DNA of 62,000 nucleotides, taken from positions 2,222,501 through 2,284,500 of the forward strand of contig JACVTC010000006.1 in the NCBI GenBank assembly GCA_016946835.1, given 5' to 3'. Source of the DNA: Neocallimastix lanati (nom. inval.). Lineage: Eukaryota > Neocallimastigomycota > Neocallimastigomycetes > Neocallimastigales > Neocallimastigaceae. The notes under the pieces are model-generated. The model saw nothing but the letters and a program-made list of their open reading frames with translations. It was not told where the DNA came from and searched no databases. The first letter of the stretch is position 1. Each line of letters opens with the position of its first letter. The translations under genes were made by a program, and so were the position numbers. Shown piece by piece: positions 25,803 through 38,522 of the stretch.

Positions 25803-28383
25803 ATAGAGAAAACTTTATTTAATTTATAATAATAAAATTACATGATTTAAATGAAAAAATAACAAATAAAATACATGAAATAAAATATTATATATTATAA
25901 AATTATAAAAGTGCGTTAGAAGCAATAGTTTCTAACTTTTCCCATTCATCGATGATAACACCACGTCCATTATTGTGAGTAATAATTTCAGTATTAGTGT
26001 TATCAACCGAATATGTATCAGTTCTTTCATCGGGAGGTGAAAATCCATGCTTTATCATTTCAACGTCGACACTCTCGGCAACGGTAGATTCAATGGAATA
26101 CAATTTCATCATCAATCTAAAAGATCGACAAATTAATGATATTACGTTTGTTAGAAACCCCGCAATCCCCACAAAATACCGAACAATCGACGAAGTCGAA
26201 CTTTGTTTAAAAATATTGTCAACTAATTGTCTTTGTTCCCCATCATTAATTAACTTTAATTTTTGAATATATTGAACGCCCACCAGGAAGTGCACTCAAT
26301 ATATAATAATAAATATTATTATTATAATCCTTTTCTGAATCAAAAGAAACATTCAAGGATTTTTGTTCAATTATCATTTCAAACTTCAAAAAGAGATCAT
26401 CTAGAAAAGGTAAAGATTTATTTCTGTAATTTTCCAATTCTTTACAGGCAAAGATCTAGTGAGAAAAGCTAGGTACACTATCACCACAATATGGGCAACA
26501 TTTAGGGCAATCTTCTGAGACGAATTTTCTTTTAATGGAAATACTAATGTCAAATTTAAAACCACAACTAATTCGAGAAATCCAAAAGAATCCCAATTGA
26601 TACTTAGGATATTGAAATGTTAAGTTTCTGATTTCTGAAATAAATCCAAAATCATTCTCCTTGTAAATAATTACTTTTTTAGCTTTTGAGGGTTTGAAGA
26701 CATCTCTTTCCCAATAAAATTTTTTTATTTCACTTGTTTTTTTACCATTTAATTTCTTATCTAAAATCCTTGATTCTTTAGTCCATGAGTAATGTGACAT
26801 AGTAAGAATATTATTAGTGAGATGATTAATAATACATGATGAATTTTTCCATTTTCTAAAGCATCGTAATTGAGATATAGCACAGCAGCTGAAAGAGGAG
26901 GTATTCTCAATTCACAGAGTAATATCATAGAGATTAATATAAGAATTATGAGATTTAAAATCCATAACTCCAATAAAGTCCTCTATTAATAATTTTTTGA
27001 GCTTTAGAACATCTGCTCTTATTTGAACCAAAGAGAGGAGCATAATATATAACAAGACTAAGAATAAACGAAATTAAAACATATTTCTTCAATGGGGAGA
27101 GGAATAGATTTATTAATAAGAAATAAAAAGTACGAATTTAACTTGACATTTAAATTACTGTTTAATTTGGATTGTATAGGTTTCAATGATATAGATTCAT
27201 CAAAAGGAATACCAAGATAGGTCAGTTTTAGGTAATTTGTTACTACCAATAAAGAAAGACGGATCTTCATAGTTTATCGGTTTAACAAAGTTAATCGGTT
27301 TTACAACAAGAGTAGCACACTTATTAATTCTAAAAGACATTTCATTTTTAATAGCCCATTCATGAACTTTATTCAAAATTTTCTTAAGAGCTTGTTTAGA
27401 TGGAGCAACTAAAACAATATCATCCGCAAAAAGTCCACCACAACAATATTGAGAATCTAAATATACACCATACTTATCACAATTATTCAGTATATCTTTA
27501 ATGAACAAATTGAATAAAATAGGAGATAGAGGGCATCCTTGTTTAACACCACGATCGAAAATTCTTCTGAGAGATTACCATTAAAAAAAGCACGAGCTTT
27601 AGAGGATAGATAAAGATTCTTTAAAAACAGATGACATTTATCACTAATTCCTAAGTTATATAATTTGGTCAAAATATTAAAGATAGGTACTGAATCAAAG
27701 GTTTTTTTTAAGATCGAGAAAAGCAAGATAAGTAAAATTACCTTGAAATTTTCTTCTTTGACATATCTCTCTAATTGAAATATATAAGCTTATGCATTCT
27801 TCTTTATTTCTAAATCCAAATTGTTCAGGTCTAACAAATTTATGTTCAAGGGCATATTTAGCAATTCTATTAGTAACAATCTTTGAAATAATTTTTAAGC
27901 CAACATTAATAAGAGAGATATCACGATAATTATTTCAATCCGAAAGATCTCCTTTTTTTGGAATTGATATTATAGAAGCCGAATTCCACTCTTCAGGGAA
28001 ATCACCATCCCAGATTTTGTTAAATAATGAAAGTAAACATTTAGCACACTTAGAGTAGTGATCATCTGAAGAATCATCTTGATTACCGGATAAATCAGAT
28101 TTACTAAAGAAGGCTTTAAAAAATTCAATCGGAATACCATCAGGTCCAGGAGCTTTATTATTTTTCATTTCAAGCACAGTGTTTTGAATTTCTTCCATAG
28201 TAATAGAATCATTAATATCCAAGTAGGATTATTATTAGGATTAGTTCCAAATAAACTTACCCAGTATTCATTATCCAAACTGTGTTGAGTAACATCAGAA
28301 GCTAGTTCACTGTAATGTTCAGCAAATCGATTCAATTGATCCGAATGAGAAAATAAAAAGTTACCCTGCTTGTCCTTTAAAAC
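25770..28383 (-). mobile_element. 5'-truncated, frame-broken LINE inside the satellite
   Basis: A minus-strand non-LTR element. From 28375 down it encodes VLKDKQGNFLFSH (pre-RT region), NNKAPGPDGIPIEFF, RPEQFGFRNKEECISL, motif A LDLKK/TFDSVP, GVKQGCPLSPILFNLFI, and the catalytic box LFADDIVL (about 27420). The C-terminal region has CPYCGDSVPSFSHWISAC, the CX2CX8HX4C motif of LINE ORF2 proteins, and stops at ASNALL (25903). A 3' UTR with AATAAA precedes a 29-nt poly(A), seen as T at 25770-25798. At least four breaks are visible: a TGA near 27935, an A-run frameshift near 27710, a small deletion near 27560 and a frameshift near 27240. The endonuclease is missing. Non-functional; I found no clear target duplication. 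Confidence 0.9.
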
Positions 28384-28580
28384 GAATAAGCATAATAAAA
28401 AATAATAAAATAACTATAACAACAATAAATAAAAATATCAATTAAATAATGAATGATAAAAATATGTATATCTTTCACAACCAAAATTTTTGTGAAACCC
28501 TAATATTATCTTTGACTACTAATATTTCTCACAAAAAAAAAATATATATATATATATATAAATATATATATATATATGTT
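28384..28580. repeat. Satellite array remnant, right edge
   Basis: The satellite resumes as AAATAAGCATAATAAAAAAT-like sequence (AATAAGCATAATAAA) and contains one degraded core near 28490-28530 (GTGAAACCCTAATATTATCT, then TTTGACTACTAATATTTCTC), followed by an AT tract. No further cores appear to the right. Confidence 0.8.
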
Positions 28581-29176
28581 ATTTGTCTCAATAAAATCAT
28601 AATAATTATTTAAAATAGCTTTTAAATCTACTATACACACAGTTACTAACAATTAAACAATTTTTTCTTTTTTTTTTTTTTTTTTTTTTTTCATTTTAAT
28701 TAATTTATTTAATGTTTATTTATTATTTTGTTTATGTATTTATTTGATTATTTATAATATGATTTTTTTATATATGTATATATATATAACAATATGAGTA
28801 TTATTATATGTATATAATTATAATAGGTTAATAAAAAAATAAGGATTATAACGAAAGAAATAAAAATAAAATTATAAAAATAAAAATATTGAAAAATGAA
28901 ATTTTTAAAAATAAAAAAAAAAAAAAATAATAAAAATAAAAATAATAATAAAAACAATAAAAAAAAATATAAAAATATTTGTAAATTCTAATATAGCTTT
29001 TAAATAGTAAAAATAATTTATATGAATAAAGAATTTTTATGTATAATAATGTATAATAATAATATGTTAATATAAATAATTATAATAATAATTTAAATAA
29101 TTTTTAAAACTATTTATTTTTTACTCTTTCTTTTTCTTTTTTTTTTTTATTTATAATTTTTATTCTGTATAGAAAG

Positions 29177-29231
<55 letters not shown>

Positions 29232-29802
29232 TAAAAAATAGTCCTAAAAATTATTTGGATATTAATAATGTATATATAGATAATATAATATGGTTAATTT
29301 ATCATTATTTATTGTTGATAATAATATAAAATATGAGGAATAATAATTTAAATAAATATAATATATATAATATAAATGATTATTATAAATGAATAGATAC
29401 TACTTTTTGATAACGTTAATAATATATTTTTTTCTTTTTTTTTTTTTTTTTTGTTGTTGTTGTTGTTGGTGTGTGTGCGTTGTGCGTTTTTGCGATTTGA
29501 TATTAAATGTTTATAAAAATATAATAATAGCTTTTTTTATTTTCTTTTTTTCTTTTTTTTTTAAATATATATATATATTATGACGATAAAAGTATGTGAA
29601 AATAAAACATTAAAACAAAAAATGTTAAAAAATATTATTATATTGTTTCTTTCTATAATAATATTTTAAACATAAATTTTTAATAAAAAAAAAAAAAAAT
29701 ATAATAATAATAATATTTAATTATATTTTTCTTTTTCTTTCCTTTTCTCTGTTTTCTTTTTCTTTTTTTTTTTTTTTTTTTTTTCGTTTATGTATATCAA
29801 GT

Positions 29803-29833
<31 letters not shown>

Positions 29834-30054
29834 TTTTTTTCCCCTAAAGGAAAATTTATAGATATAGATATAGATATAGATATAAATATAATAATTTTTT
29901 TTCATAAATATAAATATAAAAATTTAATAGTCTCTAATTTGATTGATTGATTGATTTTCCAGCAGTAATAGATGTCATTGATAAAGTAAAAATTAAATTC
30001 TATGATTTTGGAAATAACATTAGTTAGGGCTGAGATATAATTTTGGTATTTAGT
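28581..30054. other. AT-rich spacer with long poly(A)
   Basis: A/T sequence with a 53-nt A run at 29177-29229, T runs near 28665-28690 and 29761-29784, and a (GATATA)n tract near 29861-29886. The part next to 30054 should be the 3' UTR of the zinc-finger gene. No gene is supported. Confidence 0.55.
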
Positions 30055-33000
30055 TTACCTTTTGCCAGTGGTATTGGCATTTGTATTAGTAATGACAGTA
30101 GTATTGGTATTGTCATTTGTATTAATATTGGTATTATTGTTATTGGTCTTAACATTGGTATTAGCATTAGAATTTGAGGCAGCCGCTGCTGCTGCTGCTG
30201 CTGCTTCTTCCATTTGTTTTTCTCTTTGAAGACGTTCATAATCCAATTGTTGTTGTTGTTGAAGTAAACGATGTTGTTGTTGACGAATTTTCTTTGCCAA
30301 AGCCATATCTGCTTGAAAACATGAACTTGTTGGTCGAGTACGATGACGAACAAGTGCATCTCCTCTTGCAAATTTACGTTTACAAATACTACATTGATAA
30401 GGTCTCTCCTTACTATGAATTCTTTGATGACGAATCATATCATGTTTACGACAGAACGCACGTTTACATTCTGGACAAACAAATGGACGTGAATTCTCAT
30501 GACTTCGCTCATGCGATTGACGATGACAAGGTCTTGAGAAAGTTTTAGTACAACCTGGATAGGTACATGGATACTTCTTCTTGGCACGTTTCTTAACTAA
30601 TTGAATATTGGAATTAAGATTGTATGATATTGAGGTGAGAAGTGGTGATGCATTGATATTTGATGTAGTGGACATACCAAGAGAAGAAGAGGCAGGACTC
30701 AACATATCCAAATTAGGAGTATTACCGAGACTAATGGTTGGGATATCATGATAATCCATTTTTTTAGTTCCATCAACCGATAATAAAGTATTGGGTGTTA
30801 AGAAACCATTTTTACTAATAACAGGAGTAATATTATTAGGAGTAATACTAGGAGTTATAATGCCGTTAGTAGTATCTGTGGTAGGATCTCCCATGATTGG
30901 AGTTTTGTTGTTAGTATCAATTTCAAACTTCATTTGAATCATCTCACCTCCTGGATTAACATTTGACTTTACACCTGAATTTATTTCCGGTTTTACCTCT
31001 GATTTTATATTTGTCTTTACATCTTTCTTAGCTTTCTTTTCCTTGGTAGGCTTTCTTCCAGGTTTATTCTTTTGAGCGATCGTTTTAGTCTTAGATGTGG
31101 TCTTGGAGATCTTATCATTATCCTTTTTGGATTTATCCTTCACTTTATCCTTTTTAGTATCTAACTTAATACCAGCCATACTAACCAAAGATGGTGGTTT
31201 TTTAATTGATAAATTCATAGCTGCATATCCATTGATATAATTTGAATCAGTTTGAAGTTGAGACATCAAAGCAGCAGGAGAAAGTGGTGATTTTTTCAAT
31301 GTACTATATGTAGAAGCACTTGGAACTGTTAACTTCATGGAATTAGCAGGAATTGAATTATTAATTTTAATAGGAGCGGCAGTAACACTATTTATATTGG
31401 AAGAAGGAATAGAAGCTGTAGTAGAAGTGGATGTAGAAGTGGTTGTAGAAGTGGTTATAGAATTGGTTGTGGTATTAGTGGTACTGACATTAGTATTAAT
31501 AGCATTAATATTAGTATTAGGGATAGTATTAGCATCAATATTCATCATTTTTGTCGTATTTACATTAGCTACTGTATTATTATTAATATTACTCTTAATA
31601 TTATTAATATTACTGTTGATACTATTATTAATACTATCATTAATATTGTTCATTCTATTCTTTAATGGGTTAGAAGTTGTTGTAACATTATTATTAACAT
31701 TGATATTTATTTGTTCAGTTTCAATGATTGGTTTAACTGAATTGGAAAAGGTGGTTGAGGTGATGGTATTAGAATTTGGTGATAAATGTGAAGGATTGAG
31801 ACCATCGGTAGGTCTTACTTTATTAGCACAGGCATTGGCGGATAAATAGTTGGAAGTTACCGGAATAGTATCCATAAGTTCGGTTTCAAGACTAATTTCT
31901 TGAAGAAGAGGGGATGGTTTCATACGAGTATCATTCTTCTTTATATATCCGTACGTCACTTCATCTAAACTATTTCTTTCTTTACCTTGAATGCATTGAA
32001 TTTTCGATAGTGGACCATAAGGATAATTCACGACTCCCATCTTACGTTTCTTACTAAGTAGATAGGCAGGATTTATTGGATTTGTTGAACTTTTAGTAGT
32101 GGCAGCATAGCGTGGATCAATAAGAGCGGGTGAAGTAGCTTTATTTCTGTTGAGTGGGAAGGCAGGTTGTTCTGGAAGGTATGATGGTTCATTTAAGGTA
32201 GGTATAGGTTGTTCTGGAAGGCTTGGTGAGTCATTCAAAGTAAGGACTGGTTGTTCTGAAAGGCATGGTGTATCATTCAAAGTAAGGACAGGCTGTTCTC
32301 CTACGAAAGGAGAATTATCTAAAGATGAGGAGGCTTCTTCACTAAGGAAGGGAGAATTAGCAAGTAGAGCATCCTGTTCATTTATATATGAAGAATTAGT
32401 TAAAGAGTTACGTTTATTCAAGTAGGCAGTATTTTGTTTATGAAAGAAGGAACGATTAGCGAGTGCAGCAGCGGCCGCAGCTTTCTGTTTATTCAAATAA
32501 GCAGCACGATTAGCAATGGCTGTAGCGGCTACAGCATTCTGTTTATTCAAATAAGCAGTACGGTTAGCAAGGGCTGTAGCGGCTGCAGCTCTCTGTTTAT
32601 TCAAATAAGCAGCACGATTAGCACGATTAGCAAGAGCTGCAGCGGCTGCAGCTTTCTGTTTATTCAAATAAGCAGAATGGTTAGCAAGGGCTGCGGCTGC
32701 GTTAACTTTCTGCTTATTCAAGTAAGCAGAACGATTAGCAAGAGCTGCAGCAATTGCAGCATTTTGTTTATTCAAATAGGAAGAACGATTAGCAAAACGA
32801 GCCCTTTGTTCATTAATAAAGGAAGAATTAGCAAAGGAGCTACCCTCATTTAAGAAGGGAGACTCCATACCCATAATTTCTTCTTCAGAAAGATATGGAG
32901 TTTGTGCTAAGGCATATTTGTAATCTCTTTCTTGTTCAGTAAGGTAAGGAGATTCTTGTTCCAATCCCAAGAGTGGGGAAGCTTCATTCAATATATTAGG

Positions 33001-34665
33001 ATTAGACTCAGCCATCTTCTTCAAGATTAATTCATTAGTAGTATTATCGGTATCAAAAAGACCAGGCGTTGAGGCCATACTAACATCTGGACTGACTTGA
33101 CTATACATCATAGAATCCTCAGAAATATTGCCACTGGGAATATAACCTTCATCAGGATTCTCCATAAGGAAAGGTGACTGTACATCATACATACCAGTAT
33201 TATATAAAGGTAAGAGGTGACTGGTTGTGGCCTGATCATCATTCAATGGTAAAAGTGGAGAGTTAACGATCGGATCATCTAAATAGTTATAAGAAGAAGG
33301 ATAAATATCCGTTACGGCAGTATCATCAACATTTGGAGAAAAGAGAGCTAATTTTTTCATTGGAAGATTAAGCATTGGTAAAAAAGCTGAAGAAGTAGCA
33401 TCTGTGCCATCCTCAAATGCTCCTACTGGAGGAATTTGTTCATTAGGTGTAGAAGAACCGGTATAAACATCTGAACAGAGCTGAGGACTTTTTTCCAACA
33501 TTGCTAATGCAGCTGCCGCTGCTGCTGATGTGGTATCCATTGTTGTTGTAACACCTTCTGTTACGGTTTCTGATGTTGCTGATATTGCCGATGTCGTTGT
33601 TGCTATTGTTGCTGCTGTTGTTGATGATGTTGTTGATGATGTTGATGATGTTGCTGTCGTTGCTTTTATTACTTTTGTTGCTGTGGTTAATGCAGCTGCC
33701 GTTGATGTAGGTGCTGATGTTGGTTTATACTCTTTCTTTAATTTGGAGTAGCCATTATTTGAGTGAGCATGTGGAGGAGTAGAAGGAGGTGTAAATTCAA
33801 AAAGTGGAGAGGAAACATCATTTGATGAAACCGTAGAATCATTAAGATAAGGAAAAGATGGTGTTGAAAACATAGGATGAAGGAATGGAGTTTGTACCAT
33901 TGGTGAAGGAATAGAACTTTTAATGTTTTGACAAATGGCTGATGAAGCTGAAGCTAAAGTTGTAGCAGCTGAATTAGAACTAGTACTTATAAGAGTACTA
34001 CCATTTCGATTTGGATTTAGATATTGATTTGGATTTAGATTAAGATTTGGATTTGGATTGGTATTGGAACTAATTTGAGTATGAGAATGAGTTTCTTTCA
34101 ATTTTGAATTATTAAGTAAGGTAGTTGAACCAGCGGTAAGGCTAGTTGTTCCCTTGGCCTTACGAGCTAAAATGGCTTGATTAATTAAAGCATTTCTAGA
34201 AGTGACAGTATTAGCATTATCAGGGAGGGAAGTATTATAAGTAAAGGTATGATTACTACTATTGCTTCTATTAATTCTATTCTTATTTATAGAAAATTTA
34301 GTCCTATTTTGATTAACAACTGTAGGTGATATAAAAGTATTATTGGAGTTATCAGCCATAATAAAAGAAGGTGGAAATTCATTCTCCTCAAGATTCATAT
34401 TCATATTCATAAGTTGTTGTTGATTTTGAAGCTCTACAGGATTTTGAAAAATTTCATTATATAAAAGGAAAATATCATCATCCCCTTCTTCTTCACCTCT
34501 TCCTCCTATTCTCTGTTCCTGTAAGAATGAAATATTATTATAATTTTGAGTTTGTTCCTCATCATCAAGAGGTTTCATCTTTACATTTTCTAAATTACTC
34601 ATTTCGTTATTTTTATTACTAAGCGGTGGTGTAGGTAGAATATTTTGAATATCTTGATTTATCAT
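30055..34665 (-). CDS. C2H2 zinc-finger transcription factor, Crz1-like
   Basis: 1536 aa in one uninterrupted frame from ATG 34665; a DNA-binding regulator. Three fingers lie at about residues 1365-1450: CX4CX12HX3H (CTYPGC..), CX2CX12HX3H (CPECKRAFCRKHDMIRHQ), and CX2CX12HX7C (CSICKRKFARGDALVRHR, then TRPTSSC). The last finger and FARGDAL recall the calcineurin-responsive factor Crz1, so calcium signalling is a reasonable but unproven role. A basic run KKRAKKK before finger 1 and a Lys-rich stretch near 1155-1210 could import it to the nucleus. The rest is Ser/Thr/Asn-rich disorder with Ala, Thr and Gln tracts, plus about 19 imperfect copies of a [ST]x[YF]L[NS][EK]Q motif at about 560-840. 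GCAAAAG then GTAAAC at the stop resembles a splice donor, so a further exon cannot be excluded. Confidence 0.85.
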   Translation of the reverse strand: MINQDIQNILPTPPLSNKNNEMSNLENVKMKPLDDEEQTQNYNNISFLQEQRIGGRGEEEGDDDIFLLYNEIFQNPVELQNQQQLMNMNMNLEENEFPPSFIMADNSNNTFISPTVVNQNRTKFSINKNRINRSNSSNHTFTYNTSLPDNANTVTSRNALINQAILARKAKGTTSLTAGSTTLLNNSKLKETHSHTQISSNTNPNPNLNLNPNQYLNPNRNGSTLISTSSNSAATTLASASSAICQNIKSSIPSPMVQTPFLHPMFSTPSFPYLNDSTVSSNDVSSPLFEFTPPSTPPHAHSNNGYSKLKKEYKPTSAPTSTAAALTTATKVIKATTATSSTSSTTSSTTAATIATTTSAISATSETVTEGVTTTMDTTSAAAAAALAMLEKSPQLCSDVYTGSSTPNEQIPPVGAFEDGTDATSSAFLPMLNLPMKKLALFSPNVDDTAVTDIYPSSYNYLDDPIVNSPLLPLNDDQATTSHLLPLYNTGMYDVQSPFLMENPDEGYIPSGNISEDSMMYSQVSPDVSMASTPGLFDTDNTTNELILKKMAESNPNILNEASPLLGLEQESPYLTEQERDYKYALAQTPYLSEEEIMGMESPFLNEGSSFANSSFINEQRARFANRSSYLNKQNAAIAAALANRSAYLNKQKVNAAAALANHSAYLNKQKAAAAAALANRANRAAYLNKQRAAAATALANRTAYLNKQNAVAATAIANRAAYLNKQKAAAAAALANRSFFHKQNTAYLNKRNSLTNSSYINEQDALLANSPFLSEEASSSLDNSPFVGEQPVLTLNDTPCLSEQPVLTLNDSPSLPEQPIPTLNEPSYLPEQPAFPLNRNKATSPALIDPRYAATTKSSTNPINPAYLLSKKRKMGVVNYPYGPLSKIQCIQGKERNSLDEVTYGYIKKNDTRMKPSPLLQEISLETELMDTIPVTSNYLSANACANKVRPTDGLNPSHLSPNSNTITSTTFSNSVKPIIETEQININVNNNVTTTSNPLKNRMNNINDSINNSINSNINNIKSNINNNTVANVNTTKMMNIDANTIPNTNINAINTNVSTTNTTTNSITTSTTTSTSTSTTASIPSSNINSVTAAPIKINNSIPANSMKLTVPSASTYSTLKKSPLSPAALMSQLQTDSNYINGYAAMNLSIKKPPSLVSMAGIKLDTKKDKVKDKSKKDNDKISKTTSKTKTIAQKNKPGRKPTKEKKAKKDVKTNIKSEVKPEINSGVKSNVNPGGEMIQMKFEIDTNNKTPIMGDPTTDTTNGIITPSITPNNITPVISKNGFLTPNTLLSVDGTKKMDYHDIPTISLGNTPNLDMLSPASSSLGMSTTSNINASPLLTSISYNLNSNIQLVKKRAKKKYPCTYPGCTKTFSRPCHRQSHERSHENSRPFVCPECKRAFCRKHDMIRHQRIHSKERPYQCSICKRKFARGDALVRHRTRPTSSCFQADMALAKKIRQQQHRLLQQQQQLDYERLQREKQMEEAAAAAAAAASNSNANTNVKTNNNNTNINTNDNTNTTVITNTNANTTGKR
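32150..32985 (-). repeat. Tandem peptide repeat inside the zinc-finger gene
   Basis: The central six or seven copies are 18-21 aa long with consensus near AYLNKQKAAAAAALANRS. They are flanked on both sides by more diverged copies such as SPYLTEQ, TPYLSEE, SPFLNEG, SSYINEQ, SPFLSEE, SPSLPEQ and PSYLPEQ. The frame is intact throughout. Confidence 0.88.
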
Positions 34666-37600
34666 GATAAAAAAATTTTTTCTTTTTCCTTTTCTATATA
34701 TAATATGTATATTTATATACTTATATTAAAAAGGAAAAAAAAAAAAATAGAAAAATAGAAAAAAAGAAAAAGGAAAAATAAAAATATTTTTTACAAGTTT
34801 GGATAGTTTTTTTTTGCTGTTAAATGTCAATTATAATTTTAATTGAATACTTTTTTTGCTATTACTTTTAATAGATTAGAGTAATTATATAATATATAAA
34901 TTATATAATAATTTTATCAATTTTCTATTTTTATATTATATTAAACAAAAAAATAAAAATAAAAATAAAAAATTTCTTAATTATTTGTTAATTGGTCAGT
35001 TATAAAATTTTTTATTCTTATTTTTATTTTTTTATTTTTTACTTTTGTATAATATACAAATAATAATATTATCTCTTTACTTTTTTTTTTTGTTTGTTTT
35101 CTTCCTTATTCAAAGTATTAAGATTATTGATATAAAAAGAATAATTTATGGCTCTTCTTTTTATTTTTATTTTTTTTTTTTTAATATAAATATAAATAAA
35201 AATATTTCAAATCAATAAATTGTTTAACTGTATTTATTTAAATTTCTTTTTCTTATGTTATTTTAAGATGTTATTTATTCGTTAATATTTTTTTAATATG
35301 TGAAATATTATTGTTATAAATATTTTTTTTTAAAAAAAAAAAAAAAAAAATTAAAAGAAAAAAAAAATATGAATGGTATCTTACTATAGCATTTAAAATT
35401 GATTAATTTTGCTTGTTATTATATAAAAAAAAAAAATCTATGAATTTATTTAAATATATATATATATATTGTATTAGTTTTTTTTTTTTTTTTTTTGTTT
35501 TATATATATATAAATAATAATATTTAATAATATTTAAAACACTACTTTTTATATATATTCAAACTATTATTTTCAATTAATTATTTACTTTTTTTTTATT
35601 ACATTAATAATAAATAAAAATTGAAAATATACAGAATAAATATATAAACAAATAAAATAATAATGTAATAAAATACGAGGGAAATATAATTATAATAATA
35701 ATTATTAAAATTAATAAAAAAAAAAGAAAAAAAAAAAAGGAAATTTTTGAGATATATATATATATAATTTTTTTTAATATAATATTATAAAAAAAATTTT
35801 TTTTTATTCCTTTTTTTTTTTTTTTTTTTTTTTATTTTTTTAAGTATTTATTGCAAATAATTTTAACATATTACATAATACTTCTAAAAAAAAATTATAT
35901 TTATATATTTTAATATATTTTATCAGTTATAATTTTTATTACTATCATTATTTATTTATTTATTTATTTATTTGCACCTTTTCTTCTTCGTTCTTTTTCT
36001 ATTTTTATTTATATTTCTTAGTGAATACAATAGAAATGTTTTATATATATATATATATTTTTATATTATTAATATATACAACTTTAAAAATATATTATTC
36101 TATTTATTTTATAATATTTATATTATTTTATAATATTTATCTATTTGTTATTATTTTATTTAGTTATAAGTGAAAAGAGAAAGAAAAAAAAATTTTAAAA
36201 AAAAAGAAAATAAAATCCAATATTTAAATGATTTATAATTAATTTTTACCTTTATCATTATTAATAATAAACAATATATAATTAATTAGTTAAAATAAAT
36301 ATTAAATATTAAATAATATATGTATAATAAATACGAAATATGAAATAATTAAAATAAATAATATATGTATAATAAATAATAATATTATAATAATTTAATT
36401 AAAATAAATAATAATAAATGGAAAATAAATAATATATAAATCATAAAATTTAATAAAATAAATATTATTTATTAAGATTTATTATACAATATTAATATAA
36501 ATATTGTATACAAATTATAAAATAATTATATATTGTTGAATATATAATCTAATACTACTTAATTTAATTAAGAAATGTAATAATAGTATTTTATTTATTT
36601 TATTTCTATTTTATATTTATTGTATTTACAGTTTTATATATTTATATTTCTATTTTATATTCATATTTATTATATTCATTATATATTTATTTTATTTTAT
36701 ATTTTATTTTATTTTATTTATACTTATATTTATATTTACCTAACTTTCTCATCATATATCATTATTTAGAATGTATATAAGTAATATATTATAATAGAAT
36801 TAATCAAATGAAATGAATCAAAACACATATATTACATGTACTATTGATAAACAAAATGGAATTGGTTACTTTCTCTTTTTTTTTTTTTTAAATTAACTCT
36901 TTATTTATATTATTAAATAAAAAATAATAAATAGCTTCATATATTACAAATTATATTAATTTTACATTATTAGTTTTATAAATATTTAATATATCATATA
37001 CTATAATATATTTAGATTATGAATAATACTTTGATACTTTTTCATATTTAATTAAATAATTATACATATTATAATAAAGCTTATTGAAATCATATAAATA
37101 AAGTATATTTTAATGAATTTTACTTTATATTATTAAATATAATTTTTTATCTTGTTTTATAATTAATTATATGCTTTATTATTTTGTATTCTATTTAATA
37201 TATGTTAAATATTAATTTGATAAAGAGATATATTTAATATGACTATAGTGTAATATATGCTAATTAATTAAACAATAGAAAGAAATAAAATTATGGTTTA
37301 TACAGTAATTATAAATTAAAAATTATTTCTTTTATTTATTTAGTTTATATTTGTTTATATACCAATATAAAACAATTTATTATTATTAAATATATAATGG
37401 CATAATATTATAATATTATCAATATATTTGATTTATGTAAAGTTTTAATTTTTAAAAGTATAATTTAATAATATATACTATTTTTATATTATATTATTAT
37501 ATTTATTTATATTAGATTATATTTGTTTATATGTGACATGATTTATTTAATTAATATAAAAAAATACCAAATTTAAATAAATATCAAAATAAATTGAAAA

Positions 37601-38522
37601 ATGGAAAAATATTATTTAAATTTTATATCCTAATATAAAAGTCTATATATTATAAATAATATAAAATTTAAATTAGTATTTTATATATATATATATGGGT
37701 TAGAATATAAAAATGTCAAATTATAATTAGAGAAATAAATATTTAAATTATTATATTATTAAGTTCATAGATAAAATAAAATAAAAAATAAAATTAAATA
37801 ATAAAAAAGGTTTTATGATAAATAATAATAAAATAATTTATAATTTTAATAATCAAATAACTTTATTAATTATTAATTATTAATTATTAATTATTAATTA
37901 TTATTAAGATTTAATATTTATTATTTATTATTTAAAATAATAGTCATAAAGGACAATGGGACACTAAAGTGAAAATAATAATAAAAAATAATAATATGTA
38001 TATTATGACAATTATTTATGATTAGGATTTATGTAAAAAAGAAAAATAAAAAATATTTATTCATATACAAATTGATGATATTTATAGATATATATAAAAT
38101 CTAAATATAATAGTATATATAATAAAAAATGAGGAAAAGTATTTAATTTAAAATGATATTTAGTATATTATAAGTTTTATAACAAGAAGTTAAACTAAAA
38201 GACATAAAGTAAAAAAAAAATAAAACTAAAAAATGAAATAAAAAAAATTAGAACAAAAGAATTTATTAATTCCATTCAAAGGTTGTTATGTATATAGATA
38301 TGAATATATATATTTTTTTAATTTTATTTATATTATTATTTTATTTTGTGTAATTTGTCAAGCCTTTTTTTATTATTATTATTATTATTATTAAAAAAAA
38401 AATAAAAGTTAAGATGAATTTATATCAAACTCCAAAGACATTATTTATGAATTTTAATTATAAATGTAATTAAAGTGTAATTAAAATGTAATTAAAATAT
38501 AATTAAAATGTAATCTAATCCA
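34666..38522. other. Gene desert, first part
   Basis: The first few hundred bases should hold the promoter of the zinc-finger gene, with no recognisable motif. The rest is A/T sequence with poly(T) runs near 35815-35832. I see no supportable gene, RNA or element. Confidence 0.5.

Noticed and set aside
25770-28383. Target-site duplication around the LINE in the satellite
   Set aside because: I compared both flanks and found no convincing direct repeat; the surrounding satellite is too repetitive to judge.
30174-33751. Plus-strand open frames over the zinc-finger gene
   Set aside because: They are antisense shadows of the repeat-rich, Ser/Thr/Ala-coding minus-strand gene.
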